Positions 26,125 to 35,650 of a stretch of DNA of 35,955 nt are shown here, in pieces. Every line of letters starts with the position of its first letter. Position 1 is the stretch's first letter. Under the pieces are notes generated by a model. The model was not told the origin of the DNA and made no database searches. It saw only the letters and a list, made by a program, of their open reading frames with translations. This stretch comes from Candidatus Bathycorpusculum sp. (GTDB lineage Archaea; Thermoproteota; Bathyarchaeia; Bathyarchaeales; Bathycorpusculaceae): contig WQYG01000009.1 of assembly GCA_009781395.1 (NCBI GenBank), forward strand, positions 1-35,955, given 5' to 3'. The position numbers were made by a program, and so were the translations under genes.

Positions 26125-28955
26125 CTTGTTCTAACCATCTTTTCTAGTTTAGTAACATATTGGCTGGTCATAACCAGAATTGCACCTATCGTGGATGCGT
26201 ATATCAGAGCAATATAAGTGCCTATAACGGCTATGGCGTTAGGTGGGAAGATTAATCGTTGAGTTACAAGGCTATAGGTGGCAAGGGGTGCATTGGCTAT
26301 GGATATGCTGCCATAGGCTATGATTGACCCGACTATTACACCTATGATTACTGCAAATGTTATGATGGCTATGGACTCCATGAGAAACATCCACACGAGT
26401 TGACGATAGGATAAACCTCGTACGCTCATCAAAGTTGCTTCACGACTACGTTCTTTTAAGCTAACTATAGCTATCAGAGCGGTTCCCACTGAGGCCGAGA
26501 GTACAGCAAATATAAGACCAAAATTCTGTAATTCTAGATTTTTGAGGTCGCTGTAAGTATTTAGGTTATCCATGTTAACTGAACGTTGCCATTGGGTATC
26601 AAAGGAATCAATACCGTACACTTCTAATTCAAGGTCTCGGATCTGGTTTGCAACCTCTGTGCCGTTAACATCTGAGTCTATGCTTATGAGAATTCGAGTG
26701 CTCCAAGAGGTCTCTAAGGAAAAGATATCGCTGCCTTCAGTCATGTTGAAGAGGTGTCTTGGCACATATGAGTAAAAGGAACTACCTATAGAGTATCTGT
26801 AGCCGTCAAAGCTGTTGCTATTATCTTCAGGGGGTTCAGGACCCAAGAAGCCAACTATGGTTAGTTGTCGGGCACCTGAAGCGAAATCTATGATTATGGT
26901 ATCATAGAGGTTAAGGTCATATCTTTTAGCGATGCTTCTGTCAAGGATTATGGTATTGTTGTTTGTTTTTAAGTCATTAAGCATTTGATCTACGCTAGGG
27001 CCGCCGGTAAACCAGTTGTCTTCATAGTAAGCAGAAACAACCCATTCGTCGGGCTCTATAGTTTTTACCGTCATACGAGACCAACTATCGGTTAAAGATG
27101 GCGCAGAGAGAATACCCTCTACGCTTGCATTACGAATACCCGGCACACTTTGAGTTATATTATAAAGAATTTCCATACCTCTGGAAGCGTTAGCTACACT
27201 TACAGATACATCTGCACCAACGTCGTTGCGAACACTGCGCACAATATAGTCTTCTTGACTTGCCATTTGTACAGTAACTTGAACACTAAGACCAATAATT
27301 AGAGCAATCAAAAATGCAATGGCTGCCAACCGTCCAGGGTTTCGTCTAACATTTTTTGCCGCTAAAGCACCTAACTCACCCATAACGGAGGCAACCTTTG
27401 TTGCTACAACTTGAAATTTAGTTGAGTCACGAATGATAAGTGCTGTAAAGCCCCAGAAGAACAGTAACGGACCAATATAGGTCATAATAGTATCAAAAAT
27501 AATCACTCCACTATAAGCGACAGATAAGAACACGTTGCCATAGGAATAATTCCATTGATTGAACAATTGTGCAATATTTATGCCTAAGAGAAATATAACA
27601 ATCTTGTAGCCACCCAAGATAAGGGCAATTATAGGAAACCTTTTTCGCGTCTGCTTGTCAGGAGGCATATAATCACGAAGAGCATCAATAGCAGGCATCT
27701 GTGCAGCTTTACGAGAGGACCAATACACCGAAGTAACGGACAATACAACAGCAAAAATAATGGTAACCGCAGCAACTATAGGATTTAACACCCCTGAACT
27801 GAAAAGAGTACGCAAATCAACAGTACCAACATAATACTGGTTTAAAATTAACCCACCAACTATACCTAATAATCCACCAACTATACCTATTACTAAAGCT
27901 TCTGCTAAAAACATTCTCTGAATTTGTCCACTTGAAAGACCCTTTGTTGAGAGAAGACCAATTTCTCGCCGACGAATATTAAATGATACCGCAGACACTG
28001 TATAGCCCAAATACCAGGCAGCAAAGAATATGGGGAAAGAAACCAAAACAAAGTTGAGAATCATATTTTGAAAATTAGCATTATAATTTGAGAGCTGCCA
28101 ACTAAGATGATTGTTAATCCATGGACGGGAGAGAGAAAGGTCAAGGACACAATTTTGGATGTTATCAGCTATCTGATTTATTTTAGCAACAGAAGTCTCA
28201 ACATTATATGGACTAATGATGTTGTGACGATCCACCTGAATGGAGAGAGCAAAATCAACAGTGCTACTATCTAATGTAGAGTTCCACAACTTTATAAGCG
28301 TGTTATCCCAGCCAATAATCATCGAGTTACCCCGATAATTGATATAGTTACCAGGATAGAGAACATAATTCTCGCCAGAAAGGTAAACGTAGCCTTCATC
28401 AGTTAACACAGCAAACCCAGCTATCGTAAAATTAACATCAAAAGAGGTTGAATTCCAATATTTTGGTTGGAAAAAATCTATTTTAACAGTAACATTATCA
28501 CCAACAGATAAACTATTTGCCAACTCAGTACCGGCAAGAATATAGGTAGCATTTTCAGGTATACCGTTAACAGGCTTATTTACCCATTCATCATAAATCC
28601 GTGAATCATCCGGAAAACTTACGATTGACGACCAAAAACTCGCGGTAACATTGTTATCTTCATCTGTAAAAATTATTTCCCGATGAGTTCGAGCTACCAT
28701 ATCAACAGATGTGACACCGGCAATATTTGTAATGTTTCCCAAAGCTAAGGGCAAATTTGTCTGGTTAAGAGCTATCTGAAGCTGCATATCATCTATGATG
28801 TAATTGAGCTGTTTATCAACTGACTCCTCAGCTGCAACATCCACTTTTACGCCTATACCAGCAAAAAACGTTGCCGCTAAAGCTACACCAATCAACAAAG
28901 CAGCAAAAAGCTTCCAGTTACGAAACACATGCTTAACTGGATACATCAAAGACAT
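26121..28955 (-). CDS. FtsX/MacB-type ABC permease, double FtsX
   Basis: 944 residues. A first membrane span (about 15-35) leads to a large outer domain (to about 285), then an FtsX domain (IRRREIGLLSTKGLSSGQI, about 300-430), further spans, a second outer domain (about 560-800) and a second FtsX domain (KERSREATLMSVRGLSYRQL) with three final spans. Two FtsX halves in one chain let a single polypeptide serve as the full permease with two ATPase copies. GAGAGG lies six bases before the ATG. Substrate not evident; no adaptor gene adjoins. Confidence 0.88.
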   Translation of the reverse strand: MSLMYPVKHVFRNWKLFAALLIGVALAATFFAGIGVKVDVAAEESVDKQLNYIIDDMQLQIALNQTNLPLALGNITNIAGVTSVDMVARTHREIIFTDEDNNVTASFWSSIVSFPDDSRIYDEWVNKPVNGIPENATYILAGTELANSLSVGDNVTVKIDFFQPKYWNSTSFDVNFTIAGFAVLTDEGYVYLSGENYVLYPGNYINYRGNSMIIGWDNTLIKLWNSTLDSSTVDFALSIQVDRHNIISPYNVETSVAKINQIADNIQNCVLDLSLSRPWINNHLSWQLSNYNANFQNMILNFVLVSFPIFFAAWYLGYTVSAVSFNIRRREIGLLSTKGLSSGQIQRMFLAEALVIGIVGGLLGIVGGLILNQYYVGTVDLRTLFSSGVLNPIVAAVTIIFAVVLSVTSVYWSSRKAAQMPAIDALRDYMPPDKQTRKRFPIIALILGGYKIVIFLLGINIAQLFNQWNYSYGNVFLSVAYSGVIIFDTIMTYIGPLLFFWGFTALIIRDSTKFQVVATKVASVMGELGALAAKNVRRNPGRLAAIAFLIALIIGLSVQVTVQMASQEDYIVRSVRNDVGADVSVSVANASRGMEILYNITQSVPGIRNASVEGILSAPSLTDSWSRMTVKTIEPDEWVVSAYYEDNWFTGGPSVDQMLNDLKTNNNTIILDRSIAKRYDLNLYDTIIIDFASGARQLTIVGFLGPEPPEDNSNSFDGYRYSIGSSFYSYVPRHLFNMTEGSDIFSLETSWSTRILISIDSDVNGTEVANQIRDLELEVYGIDSFDTQWQRSVNMDNLNTYSDLKNLELQNFGLIFAVLSASVGTALIAIVSLKERSREATLMSVRGLSYRQLVWMFLMESIAIITFAVIIGVIVGSIIAYGSISIANAPLATYSLVTQRLIFPPNAIAVIGTYIALIYASTIGAILVMTSQYVTKLEKMVRTR

Positions 28956-29129
28956 TAAAATCCTCTCCCTATTAGAGGTATCTTGCTTTTTAAGTCTATC
29001 TAAAAAAAATCTGTTAAATCAATAAACAGTAAAGCAAGAACAGATAAAACTGCAAGATAAACAGCAACAGACACATCACTATTCTTGACATTAAAACAGT
29101 CAAACTTTTTGAAAACTAAAAAGGTATAG

Positions 29130-29861
29130 TTAGTGATTAAAAGTGGTTAGTGTTTTGTTTTCTGGTCTGAAATCCATAATGCCTAACATGTAGGTAGGAT
29201 GTTTTTCTAGTTCTATCTCACTTGTGTAGGGTGTTTTTGTTAAACGAACAAGTATACCAGCTTTTGCAGCAGATATTTCTTGTAGGGTTTTGTTTCTTTG
29301 AGTGTTTTCATGTGGAAGGTTTGTTGCAACTATGATTATAGCGTGTTTTTTTGCAAAGTTTGAGAGATAATTCACAAGTTGGTTATAGGCGGTTCTTGCT
29401 TCTTGGTCATCTATATTTTCAGTTAAGAAGGGACACATAATATCAGAAATCACTACAAGTTTTGCATCTGATGTTTTTATAATTTGTTCTAGCTGCTCTA
29501 TTAGCAGAGAGTGAAGTCGATAAGCAGTGTAAGCTCTAAAAGACTGAATTTGTTCTAACACTTTTTTTGGATCTATCTGTTGGAGTTCAGCAGTCTGCAA
29601 AATAGTGGGTAAGGAGGAACTGTTGGCTGCATCAATAAAAACCGTCTTGCTGTCTAAACCGCCTTGCTCTATGGGCAGGTGTGCTCGAATACAAAGCTGA
29701 GACATTAAAAAAGTAACACTTTGAGAACCATACAGAACAGCAAAATCGCCCGCGTGGAAAGCTGGAAAAAGCTCATCCAAAGTAGGTAAATCAAAAGTTA
29801 ATCGCAGATTATTTGTTTGCGGAATTATAGTTTGTAATGTTTGTAGTGCCAATCTTTGCAT
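29130..29861 (-). CDS. RecA/RadA-fold protein without P-loop
   Basis: 243 residues. The frame LPTLDELFPAFHAGDFAVLYGSQSV matches the start of RadA/RadB/KaiC domains, where GG-x-GSGKT normally follows. Here the stretch reads GSQSVTFLM (45-53), so the Walker A Lys and Thr are absent. A Walker B-like AKLVVISD (133-140) and a later VATNLPHEN strand remain. It probably cannot hydrolyse ATP in the normal way and may be a recombinase paralog or structural partner. GTGA precedes the ATG by eight bases. It stands alone between the ABC genes and an E1-like gene. Confidence 0.7.
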   Translation of the reverse strand: MQRLALQTLQTIIPQTNNLRLTFDLPTLDELFPAFHAGDFAVLYGSQSVTFLMSQLCIRAHLPIEQGGLDSKTVFIDAANSSSLPTILQTAELQQIDPKKVLEQIQSFRAYTAYRLHSLLIEQLEQIIKTSDAKLVVISDIMCPFLTENIDDQEARTAYNQLVNYLSNFAKKHAIIIVATNLPHENTQRNKTLQEISAAKAGILVRLTKTPYTSEIELEKHPTYMLGIMDFRPENKTLTTFNH

Positions 29862-29942
29862 TGTTGCTTCACAAAACTTGTACCGTTTTTTTGCTTATTT
29901 AAAGCATCGGAGAAACAACAAACCCAAACAGCAGAGAGGTAA

Positions 29943-29966
29943 GTAAAAGTAAAAGTAAAAGTAAAA
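29943..29966. repeat. Four tandem GTAAAA units
   Basis: A perfect six-base repeat in the divergent region between the RecA-fold and E1-like genes. It could vary in copy number by slippage. No gene is affected directly. Confidence 0.7.
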
Positions 29967-30087
29967 CCACCCACCTGCTCAATTAGCGCAATAACAGTAC
30001 TTTACAGGTCATTGACATCTAATGTTTTTCAATATACGGAAGGACAAATATAAAACAGGCCATACCCACACATTTGCAGGCATAAAC

Positions 30088-30897
30088 ATGAATGAAACGG
30101 AAAAAACAAACTTTGCAGAAGAATACTATAAACGCCAAGTTACAATGAAAGAAATAGGCAACAAAGGACAACAAAAACTATCAAAATCCCGCGTTGCCAT
30201 AGTAGGCGTAGGAGGATTAGGCACCGTTTCAGCATTATACCTAACTCTAGCAGGAGTAGGCTACATACGAGTAATTGACCACGACACCATCGAACCACAC
30301 AACCTACACCGCCAAATCCTCTACACCCCAGACAATTTACACCAACCTAAAGCCAAAATAGCAGCAAACCGACTACAACAAATCAACCCATTAATCAAAG
30401 TTGAAGCAGTTACAGAAAAAATACAACCAAACAACACAGAACGATTGCTCACAGAAGTAGACTGCGTGGTAGATGGTTTAGACAACATGCAAACACGCTA
30501 CACTATAAACCGTGCCTGCGTCAAAACCAACACCCCATACATTTTTGGAGCAGCCACAGGCATGGAAGGAAACCTAACAGTCTTCACCCCCCCAAAAACA
30601 GGCTGCCTCGAATGCCTAATACCCAACCACCCAACAACAACAGCAAAAGAAGAAGATACCCAAATACAAACACAAAACACCACACGCGGCGTAATAGGAG
30701 CCACACCAGGAATAATAGGCAGCCTACAAGCCATAGAAACCATCAAACTCTTAACAAACACCAAAACAAACTTGAAAGGCAAACTATTAATCTGCGACTT
30801 CACCGACATGGACTTCACCACCATAAACCTAACCAAAAACACCCAATGCCCAACCTGCCACAACAAAAACTCAAAAAACACTAAAACAAACTATTAG
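30088..30897 (+). CDS. E1-like ThiF/MoeB/HesA adenylyltransferase
   Basis: 269 residues from the ATG at 30088, chosen because family members start shortly before YKRQ; the frame could also begin at 30022. The nucleotide motif is GVGGLG (40-45), followed by DHDTIEPHNLHRQ with the key Arg75. Zinc is probably bound by CLEC (173-176) and CPTC (254-257). Such enzymes adenylate the C-terminus of a ubiquitin-like sulfur carrier for thiamine, molybdopterin or tRNA thiolation, or SAMP tagging. No Cys occurs in the loop after the first zinc pair, where ThiF/Uba4 proteins have their thioester Cys. No carrier-protein gene is nearby. Confidence 0.85.
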   Translation: MNETEKTNFAEEYYKRQVTMKEIGNKGQQKLSKSRVAIVGVGGLGTVSALYLTLAGVGYIRVIDHDTIEPHNLHRQILYTPDNLHQPKAKIAANRLQQINPLIKVEAVTEKIQPNNTERLLTEVDCVVDGLDNMQTRYTINRACVKTNTPYIFGAATGMEGNLTVFTPPKTGCLECLIPNHPTTTAKEEDTQIQTQNTTRGVIGATPGIIGSLQAIETIKLLTNTKTNLKGKLLICDFTDMDFTTINLTKNTQCPTCHNKNSKNTKTNY

Positions 30898-31009
30898 GTT
30901 GATTTTGCTACAGAGACATCAAGTACGATAACAATGTAAAAAAAGTCAAGTATTAACACAAATAATCCGTTGAAATATTTGATGTATCCCAGAGCATCTC
31001 AAAAGAGGC

Positions 31010-31026
31010 TGATAAGCCACTTATCA
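31010..31026. repeat. Short hairpin between convergent genes
   Basis: TGATAAG and CTTATCA surround a three-base loop. The site lies in the 252 bases between the convergent E1-like and small secreted-protein genes. It may mark a transcript end; nothing else is recognised in this gap. Confidence 0.3.
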
Positions 31027-31149
31027 ACATAGATACATTTTTACAGCTTGATAAATTTAATTTCGAACAAAAAAATACGTAAAACTTAGTGAAAACAATA
31101 ACAACGATGTAATAAACAAGACAAATATACCTAGAGAAAATAAAAAATG

Positions 31150-31605
31150 TTACAAGTATTCGTATTTGCAGTTATAGCTATGTCCAGCATTTGGTACGTC
31201 GTATAGTGTACATGAGAATTCTTTTGCTTCTCCCGCTCTGAGTTGCACTATTTTCGTATCTTCGATTGTTCGGTCTGAACCGTTTTGTGTGTATATAAAG
31301 CTGTATGTTAGTCGCATGGTTGCGTCCGCATTTCCTTTATTGTAAAATGTTGCTCGAATGGTGTAGTGATACATTGTTTTACTGCTGAGTAACCCAGTTG
31401 ATACTTTTTCGCTACTCCATTCTCCGCGCAGGTCAACACGTTCAACATTTGGTTTAGGTTGAGGTGTTGGCGGTGGTGTATATGGATTATAGTTATTGTT
31501 ACCAGATTGACTATATGATGGGGTATTCTGCGAAAATACAACGAAACCAACTGCAACACATATTACAGCAAGAACTATAACACCTATTATATCTGAATTC
31601 TTCAT
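31150..31605 (-). CDS. Small membrane-anchored outer-surface protein
   Basis: 151 residues. An N-terminal membrane span (IIGVIVLAVICVAVGFVVF) is followed by an Asn/Gly then Pro-rich linker (about 30-53) and a compact beta-rich domain with YHYTIRATFYNKGNADATM and FSCTLYDVPNAG, similar in style to CARDB/Ig-like domains of archaeal surface proteins. It probably sits outside the cell. The ribosome site is weak. No function is recognised. Confidence 0.6.
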   Translation of the reverse strand: MKNSDIIGVIVLAVICVAVGFVVFSQNTPSYSQSGNNNYNPYTPPPTPQPKPNVERVDLRGEWSSEKVSTGLLSSKTMYHYTIRATFYNKGNADATMRLTYSFIYTQNGSDRTIEDTKIVQLRAGEAKEFSCTLYDVPNAGHSYNCKYEYL

Positions 31606-31734
31606 TGTAACTCAAGTCTCTTTTGGTAATACTATTTTGATCTTATAAGTTTTGTGCTACCAACGGAGTATACTTAATTGGTGCTCGAAAAAGCTCTTGG
31701 CTTGCTTTGGTGCTACCAATTTAGGTTCACAGTA

Positions 31735-31923
31735 ATGTTAGAGGCGCAGGGTAAGTTAATCAATCGTCCCACACAGACAGGTGGAAAAATGTATGACAAA
31801 TTTTTCATCTATGTCCCAATAGAGGTTGCAAGAGACAGCGCATTCCCATTTAAAGCCAACGAAAAAGTAAAAGTAAAAATCAACATCCAAAACAAACAAC
31901 TAACAATAGAAAAAACAACATAA
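31735..31923 (+). CDS. AbrB/SpoVT-like small regulator
   Basis: About 62 residues. The swapped-hairpin pattern is seen in FIYVPIEVARDSAFPF then KVKVKINIQNKQLTIEKT, as in SpoVT-AbrB DNA-binding proteins. AGGT lies about eight bases before the ATG at 31735; an upstream TTG at 31678 in the same frame is less likely. Archaeal members often regulate or act as antitoxins, but no toxin gene adjoins. The repeated GTGCTACCAA upstream (near 31653 and 31709) may be its own binding site. Confidence 0.6.
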   Translation: MLEAQGKLINRPTQTGGKMYDKFFIYVPIEVARDSAFPFKANEKVKVKINIQNKQLTIEKTT

Positions 31924-32044
31924 AAACAGCCAAAAATTCTAAACACATAAAATAACTCATTGGTAGATACTATACAAAAACTAACAACTGATGTTATACA
32001 AAAAGTAACTTTAAAAAAGTACAAAAGAAATGAAAGAGGAAGGG

Positions 32045-33103
32045 TTATTCTTTGTTTTGTTGTTTTGTTGGGCGTAGGGAGCGTACGGTTGTGCCTGTGC
32101 GCCAGAGTTCGCTGTTGCCCATGTTGTTTAGTTCGTCGGCTAGTTTTTGTTTATAGTTTGTTTCTTTGCTGCGTTCTAGGACTATGCGTGCTTCTTCGCC
32201 TGTGGCGGTTAGTTCGTATAGGGATTCAAAGACGGGTTTTGTTGCGCTGCGGAAGCGTTCTTTCCATCGTAGGGCGCCGATGCGTGCGGTTTCGCTACAG
32301 TTGTTGTACATCCAGTCCATGCCGTTTTCGTCGACTAGGCGGATGAGGCTTTGGGTGAGTTCTTCGACGGTTTCGTTGAAGGCTTCACTTGGGCTGTGTC
32401 CATGTTCGCGTAGGGTTGTGTATTGGGCTTCAATTATGCCTGCTAAGGCGCCCATTAGGGTTCCGCGTTCGCCGGTTAGGTCGCTGTAGGTTTCTTTTTC
32501 AAAAGTTGTTGGAAAGAGATAGCCACTGCCTATGGCGATGCCCATGGCTTTTGCGCGTTCCTCTGCCTTGCCGGTGGCGTTTTGGAATATGGCAAAGCTG
32601 CTGTTAATGCCGCTGCCGTTTAAAAAGTTTCGACGAACACTTGTACCGCTACCTTTTGGGGCAACTAGGATAACATCAATGTCCTCAGGGGGAATGATGC
32701 CAGTTTGTTCCTTAAAAACAACACCAAACCCATGACTCACGTATAGAGCGTCACCTTTTTTTAATGATTTTTTAACTTGAGGCCACTCTTCTTTTTGGCC
32801 TGCATCGGTTAGCAAAAACATTTTAATTGTTCCACGCTGGGCAGCTTCTTCAACTGTGAAAAGTGTTTGCCCAGGAACCCAACCATCCTCTACAGCCAGA
32901 GCCCATGTTTTAGAGCCTTGTCTTTGACCAACAATTACTTTAATTCCTTGGTCACGCATGTTTAATGCTTGGGATCGCCCCTGAATACCATAACCTAGGG
33001 TTGCAATTACTTCACTTTGCAAAGCTTTTTGAGCCTGCTCAACAGTAAACTCTTTTCGAGTGACAACATTTTCTTTAACGCCGCCAAAATCCAACTCAAC
33101 CAT
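32045..33103 (-). CDS. ilvC: Ketol-acid reductoisomerase
   Basis: 352 residues. It makes 2,3-dihydroxy acids for valine, leucine and isoleucine, using NAD(P)H and Mg. The nucleotide motif is GYGIQG (37-42), the catalytic His124 lies in SHGFGV, and metal-binding acids are in SDLTGERG and the NETVEELTQS region. From memory, the DLTGERG, SPSEAFNETVEELTQS and NGMDWMYNNCS blocks match the Bacteroidetes type better than the usual archaeal type, which suggests transfer. GAGG is eight bases before the ATG. No other ilv gene is in the window. Confidence 0.92.
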   Translation of the reverse strand: MVELDFGGVKENVVTRKEFTVEQAQKALQSEVIATLGYGIQGRSQALNMRDQGIKVIVGQRQGSKTWALAVEDGWVPGQTLFTVEEAAQRGTIKMFLLTDAGQKEEWPQVKKSLKKGDALYVSHGFGVVFKEQTGIIPPEDIDVILVAPKGSGTSVRRNFLNGSGINSSFAIFQNATGKAEERAKAMGIAIGSGYLFPTTFEKETYSDLTGERGTLMGALAGIIEAQYTTLREHGHSPSEAFNETVEELTQSLIRLVDENGMDWMYNNCSETARIGALRWKERFRSATKPVFESLYELTATGEEARIVLERSKETNYKQKLADELNNMGNSELWRTGTTVRSLRPTKQQNKE

Positions 33104-33359
33104 TAATAATTCCTCGTTGTTGTTAATATTTTAGGTAAACTTTGAAGAAGCGCAGTAAATAAAAATTATCCCTAAAAAACTAAAACAACCACTACTTACA
33201 CCCTAAATTACAACAACACAAAGAAACATCCATTCACACAGTTAATGACGCAGATCAAAAAATCTTTCAAATCCACAAGTTCAACATATACGCACTGTCG
33301 AACATTTATAGAGTCGCGATTTATCGATTATTGGCCTACACAAGTAGTGAAAGCTTTTA

Positions 33360-33396
33360 ACCTATTATGCTATTTTATAGTAGTTGACCTATAATG
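33360..33396 (+). promoter_or_regulatory. nikR promoter with direct repeats
   Basis: ACCTATTATG (33360-33369) and ACCTATAATG (33387-33396) differ at one base and stand 27 bases apart. Between them is the TATA box TATTTTATA (33371-33379). The second repeat contains the ATG of nikR, and the TATA-to-ATG distance implies a leaderless message. NikR often controls its own gene, so these may be its sites. Confidence 0.5.
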
Positions 33397-33801
33397 TCAA
33401 AAATTGTTCGTGTAGGCGTAACGTTTCCGCCAGAGTTGCTTAAGGATTTTGATGAGATCATAAATACCATGGGTTATGAAAGTCGAAGTAAAGCTATTCA
33501 AGACTCTGTTAGGTTGTTTGTTTCGGAACGTAAATGGTTAAAAGAGGAAGAAGCCAACCAAACAGGTGTAATTTTGATGGTTTATGATCATGAAGTGCGC
33601 AACATAGAAAGTGGTCTAACAGAGGCGCAGCATCATCATTCAGATTTGATTTCATCAACAATGCACATACACATAGGTGAAAAGGATTGCCTAGAGGTTA
33701 TAGCGGTAAAAGGAAAAGGTTCTGAGATAAGACACTTAAGTGATGAGTTAGCAACAAGAAAGGGTGTAAAAATTCTCAAAGCAACAATTGTAAACGTTTA
33801 A
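33394..33801 (+). CDS. nikR: Nickel-responsive regulator NikR
   Basis: 135 residues, family length. Residues 1-45 form a ribbon-helix-helix domain (RVGVTFPPELLKDFDEI). The C-terminal ACT-like domain holds the nickel ligands at the right spacing: His80, His91, His93 and Cys99 (in QHHHSD, MHIHIG and DCLEV). It represses or activates nickel uptake and nickel-enzyme genes in response to Ni. No nickel transporter gene is in the window. It ends four bases from the convergent nadA. Confidence 0.93.
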   Translation: MSKIVRVGVTFPPELLKDFDEIINTMGYESRSKAIQDSVRLFVSERKWLKEEEANQTGVILMVYDHEVRNIESGLTEAQHHHSDLISSTMHIHIGEKDCLEVIAVKGKGSEIRHLSDELATRKGVKILKATIVNV

Positions 33802-33805
33802 CCTG

Positions 33806-34717
33806 TTAACTTTTTATTTCAAACATTCGCTCCAAGGAAGCTCGGGCCTTCTTGGCAACGGATTCGGGAACTTTTACATGATGTTTCTCTTCATTTAAAG
33901 AAGCATAAATTCTCTCAAGAGTAGTTATTTTCATGTTAGGACATATAGCGCCGTCGTATGCTATTATGAATTCTTTTTGAGGATTTTCTTTTTTAAGACG
34001 ATGCAAAATACCTTCTTCGGTACCTATGATGAATTTTTTAGAATTTGACTCTTTAGCGTATTTACACATTTTAGAAGTGCTACCGATAAAATCAGCTATT
34101 TTATGTATTTCAGAAGTACATTCAGGATGAACCATAACAGTTGCATCAGGATGCTGCAACTTTAAAACTGCAATATCTTCAGGCTGAAACAACAGATGCG
34201 TTGGACAAAAACCCCATTCAGGAATAGGAATTATTTTTTTACCAGTTTTTTCAGCAACATACTCACCCAAATTACGATCAGGACCAAACAGTATGGTATC
34301 TGCATCAAAAGATTGAACAACTTGAACAGCATTAGCAGAAGTGCAACATATATCACTGTACGCTTTTGCGACAGCCAAAGTGTTAACATAAACCACCACA
34401 GGAGCCTTTGGATAAAGACCTTTAGCACGCTTAATTTCATCAACCGTTAACATCTGAGCCATAGGACAACGCGCACCAGTACAAGGCAAAAGAACCTTTT
34501 TTTGAGGATTTAAAATCGCAGCCGACTCAGCCATAAAATCTACAGCAGAAAAAACAATCAACTCAGCATCTTTTTCATCCATAACTTTCCGACTAAGCTC
34601 TATGCTATCACCAACATAATCAGCTACATCCTGCACCTCTGAACGCTCATAATTATGTGCAAGAATTATTGCCTTCTTCTCTTTCTTTAGGTCAAGGATT
34701 TTCTGCGTTAAATCCAT
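33806..34717 (-). CDS. nadA: Quinolinate synthase
   Basis: 303 residues, full length. It condenses iminoaspartate with dihydroxyacetone phosphate to quinolinate, for NAD synthesis. The 4Fe-4S cluster ligands are expected at Cys84 (ARCPMA), Cys171 (WGFCPTH) and Cys259 (GAICPNM), matching the spacing of known archaeal enzymes. AHNYERSEVQ and CTSANA form substrate sites. nadB and nadC are not in the window. Upstream, a TATA-like element near 34770 and an ACCCT/AGGGT inverted pair (34734-34760) span the probable start and may be regulatory. Confidence 0.95.
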   Translation of the reverse strand: MDLTQKILDLKKEKKAIILAHNYERSEVQDVADYVGDSIELSRKVMDEKDAELIVFSAVDFMAESAAILNPQKKVLLPCTGARCPMAQMLTVDEIKRAKGLYPKAPVVVYVNTLAVAKAYSDICCTSANAVQVVQSFDADTILFGPDRNLGEYVAEKTGKKIIPIPEWGFCPTHLLFQPEDIAVLKLQHPDATVMVHPECTSEIHKIADFIGSTSKMCKYAKESNSKKFIIGTEEGILHRLKKENPQKEFIIAYDGAICPNMKITTLERIYASLNEEKHHVKVPESVAKKARASLERMFEIKS

Positions 34718-34975
34718 AGTTTGCGCCTTTTACACCCTGATAATAAAAAAATAATAGGGTTACTTTACAGATATAATCTTTACCCTCACCAAACACCACC
34801 TTTAGTATACACCAAAAACAAAACAACACACCACAAACCACACACACTTCTTTTTTAGTCAATAACATATTTTAAAAAAACAAAAAGCAGAATTCCAACA
34901 TTTCTATCTATAAGAGATACCCTTCAAAACAAAAATTTTAATTCTCCCAAAGCCTCGTAGTAACTGATAAAACAT

Positions 34976-35473
34976 ATGCTTATCGGTTTAATTTCAGATA
35001 CACATGACAATTTACCACAGATAGAAAAAGCGATAACCTATCTCAACAACGCAGGTGTGCAGCTAGTTTTACATGCAGGCGATTATTGTGCTCCGTTTAC
35101 TATTACCAAGTTTAAAGCATTAAATTGCAGAGTCGTGGGCGTATTTGGCAACAACGATAGTGATCAGGAATTGCTAAAGAAACGGTTTAGCGAAACTCAA
35201 AACTGTGAAATACATGGTAGATTTGCTCAAATAGAGGTAGAGGGTTACAAAATTGCTCTACTACATGGTGATGAGCCAGAGTTGTTGTTTGCATTAATTT
35301 ACAGTCAAAAATTCAACGCCGTCATACATGGTCACACACATAACAAAAGTATTGAACAACGCGAAAATACTCTAATTATTAATCCCGGAGAACTGTGTGG
35401 TTATGTAACAGGTACAGCCACTTTTGCCCTGCTGGACACCGTAAAAAACAAAGCACAAATAATAGAACTCTAA
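34976..35473 (+). CDS. YfcE/MJ0936-type phosphodiesterase
   Basis: 165 residues, usual for this family. Metal ligands are visible in ISDTHDN (Asp8, His10), HAGDYC (Asp36), FGNND (Asn60), LLHGDE (His97) and HGHTH (His120, His122). Related archaeal enzymes split phosphodiester bonds, including those of cyclic nucleotides or model substrates; the natural target is not settled. A TATA-like CTATAAGAG lies about 60 bases upstream of the ATG. It converges on the 23S rRNA gene. Confidence 0.9.
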   Translation: MLIGLISDTHDNLPQIEKAITYLNNAGVQLVLHAGDYCAPFTITKFKALNCRVVGVFGNNDSDQELLKKRFSETQNCEIHGRFAQIEVEGYKIALLHGDEPELLFALIYSQKFNAVIHGHTHNKSIEQRENTLIINPGELCGYVTGTATFALLDTVKNKAQIIEL

Positions 35474-35650
35474 GAAAAACATTAACAAAACAGAAATATT
35501 TCTAAATACTATTTTTATCATTTTTATTTAAAAAAGTTTGTGACAGTAAAACCATGCATAGATCAACATTATGACGCTTACAGTATTTTGGAGAGCATTT
35601 TAGATTTCACGCAAATATCGCTCAAACACTACCATTGATTGACAACTTAG

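Noticed and set aside
25225-28955. ABC pair as an FtsE/FtsX cell-division pair
   Set aside because: The permease is much too long and has two FtsX domains, as in MacB/LolC-like exporters.
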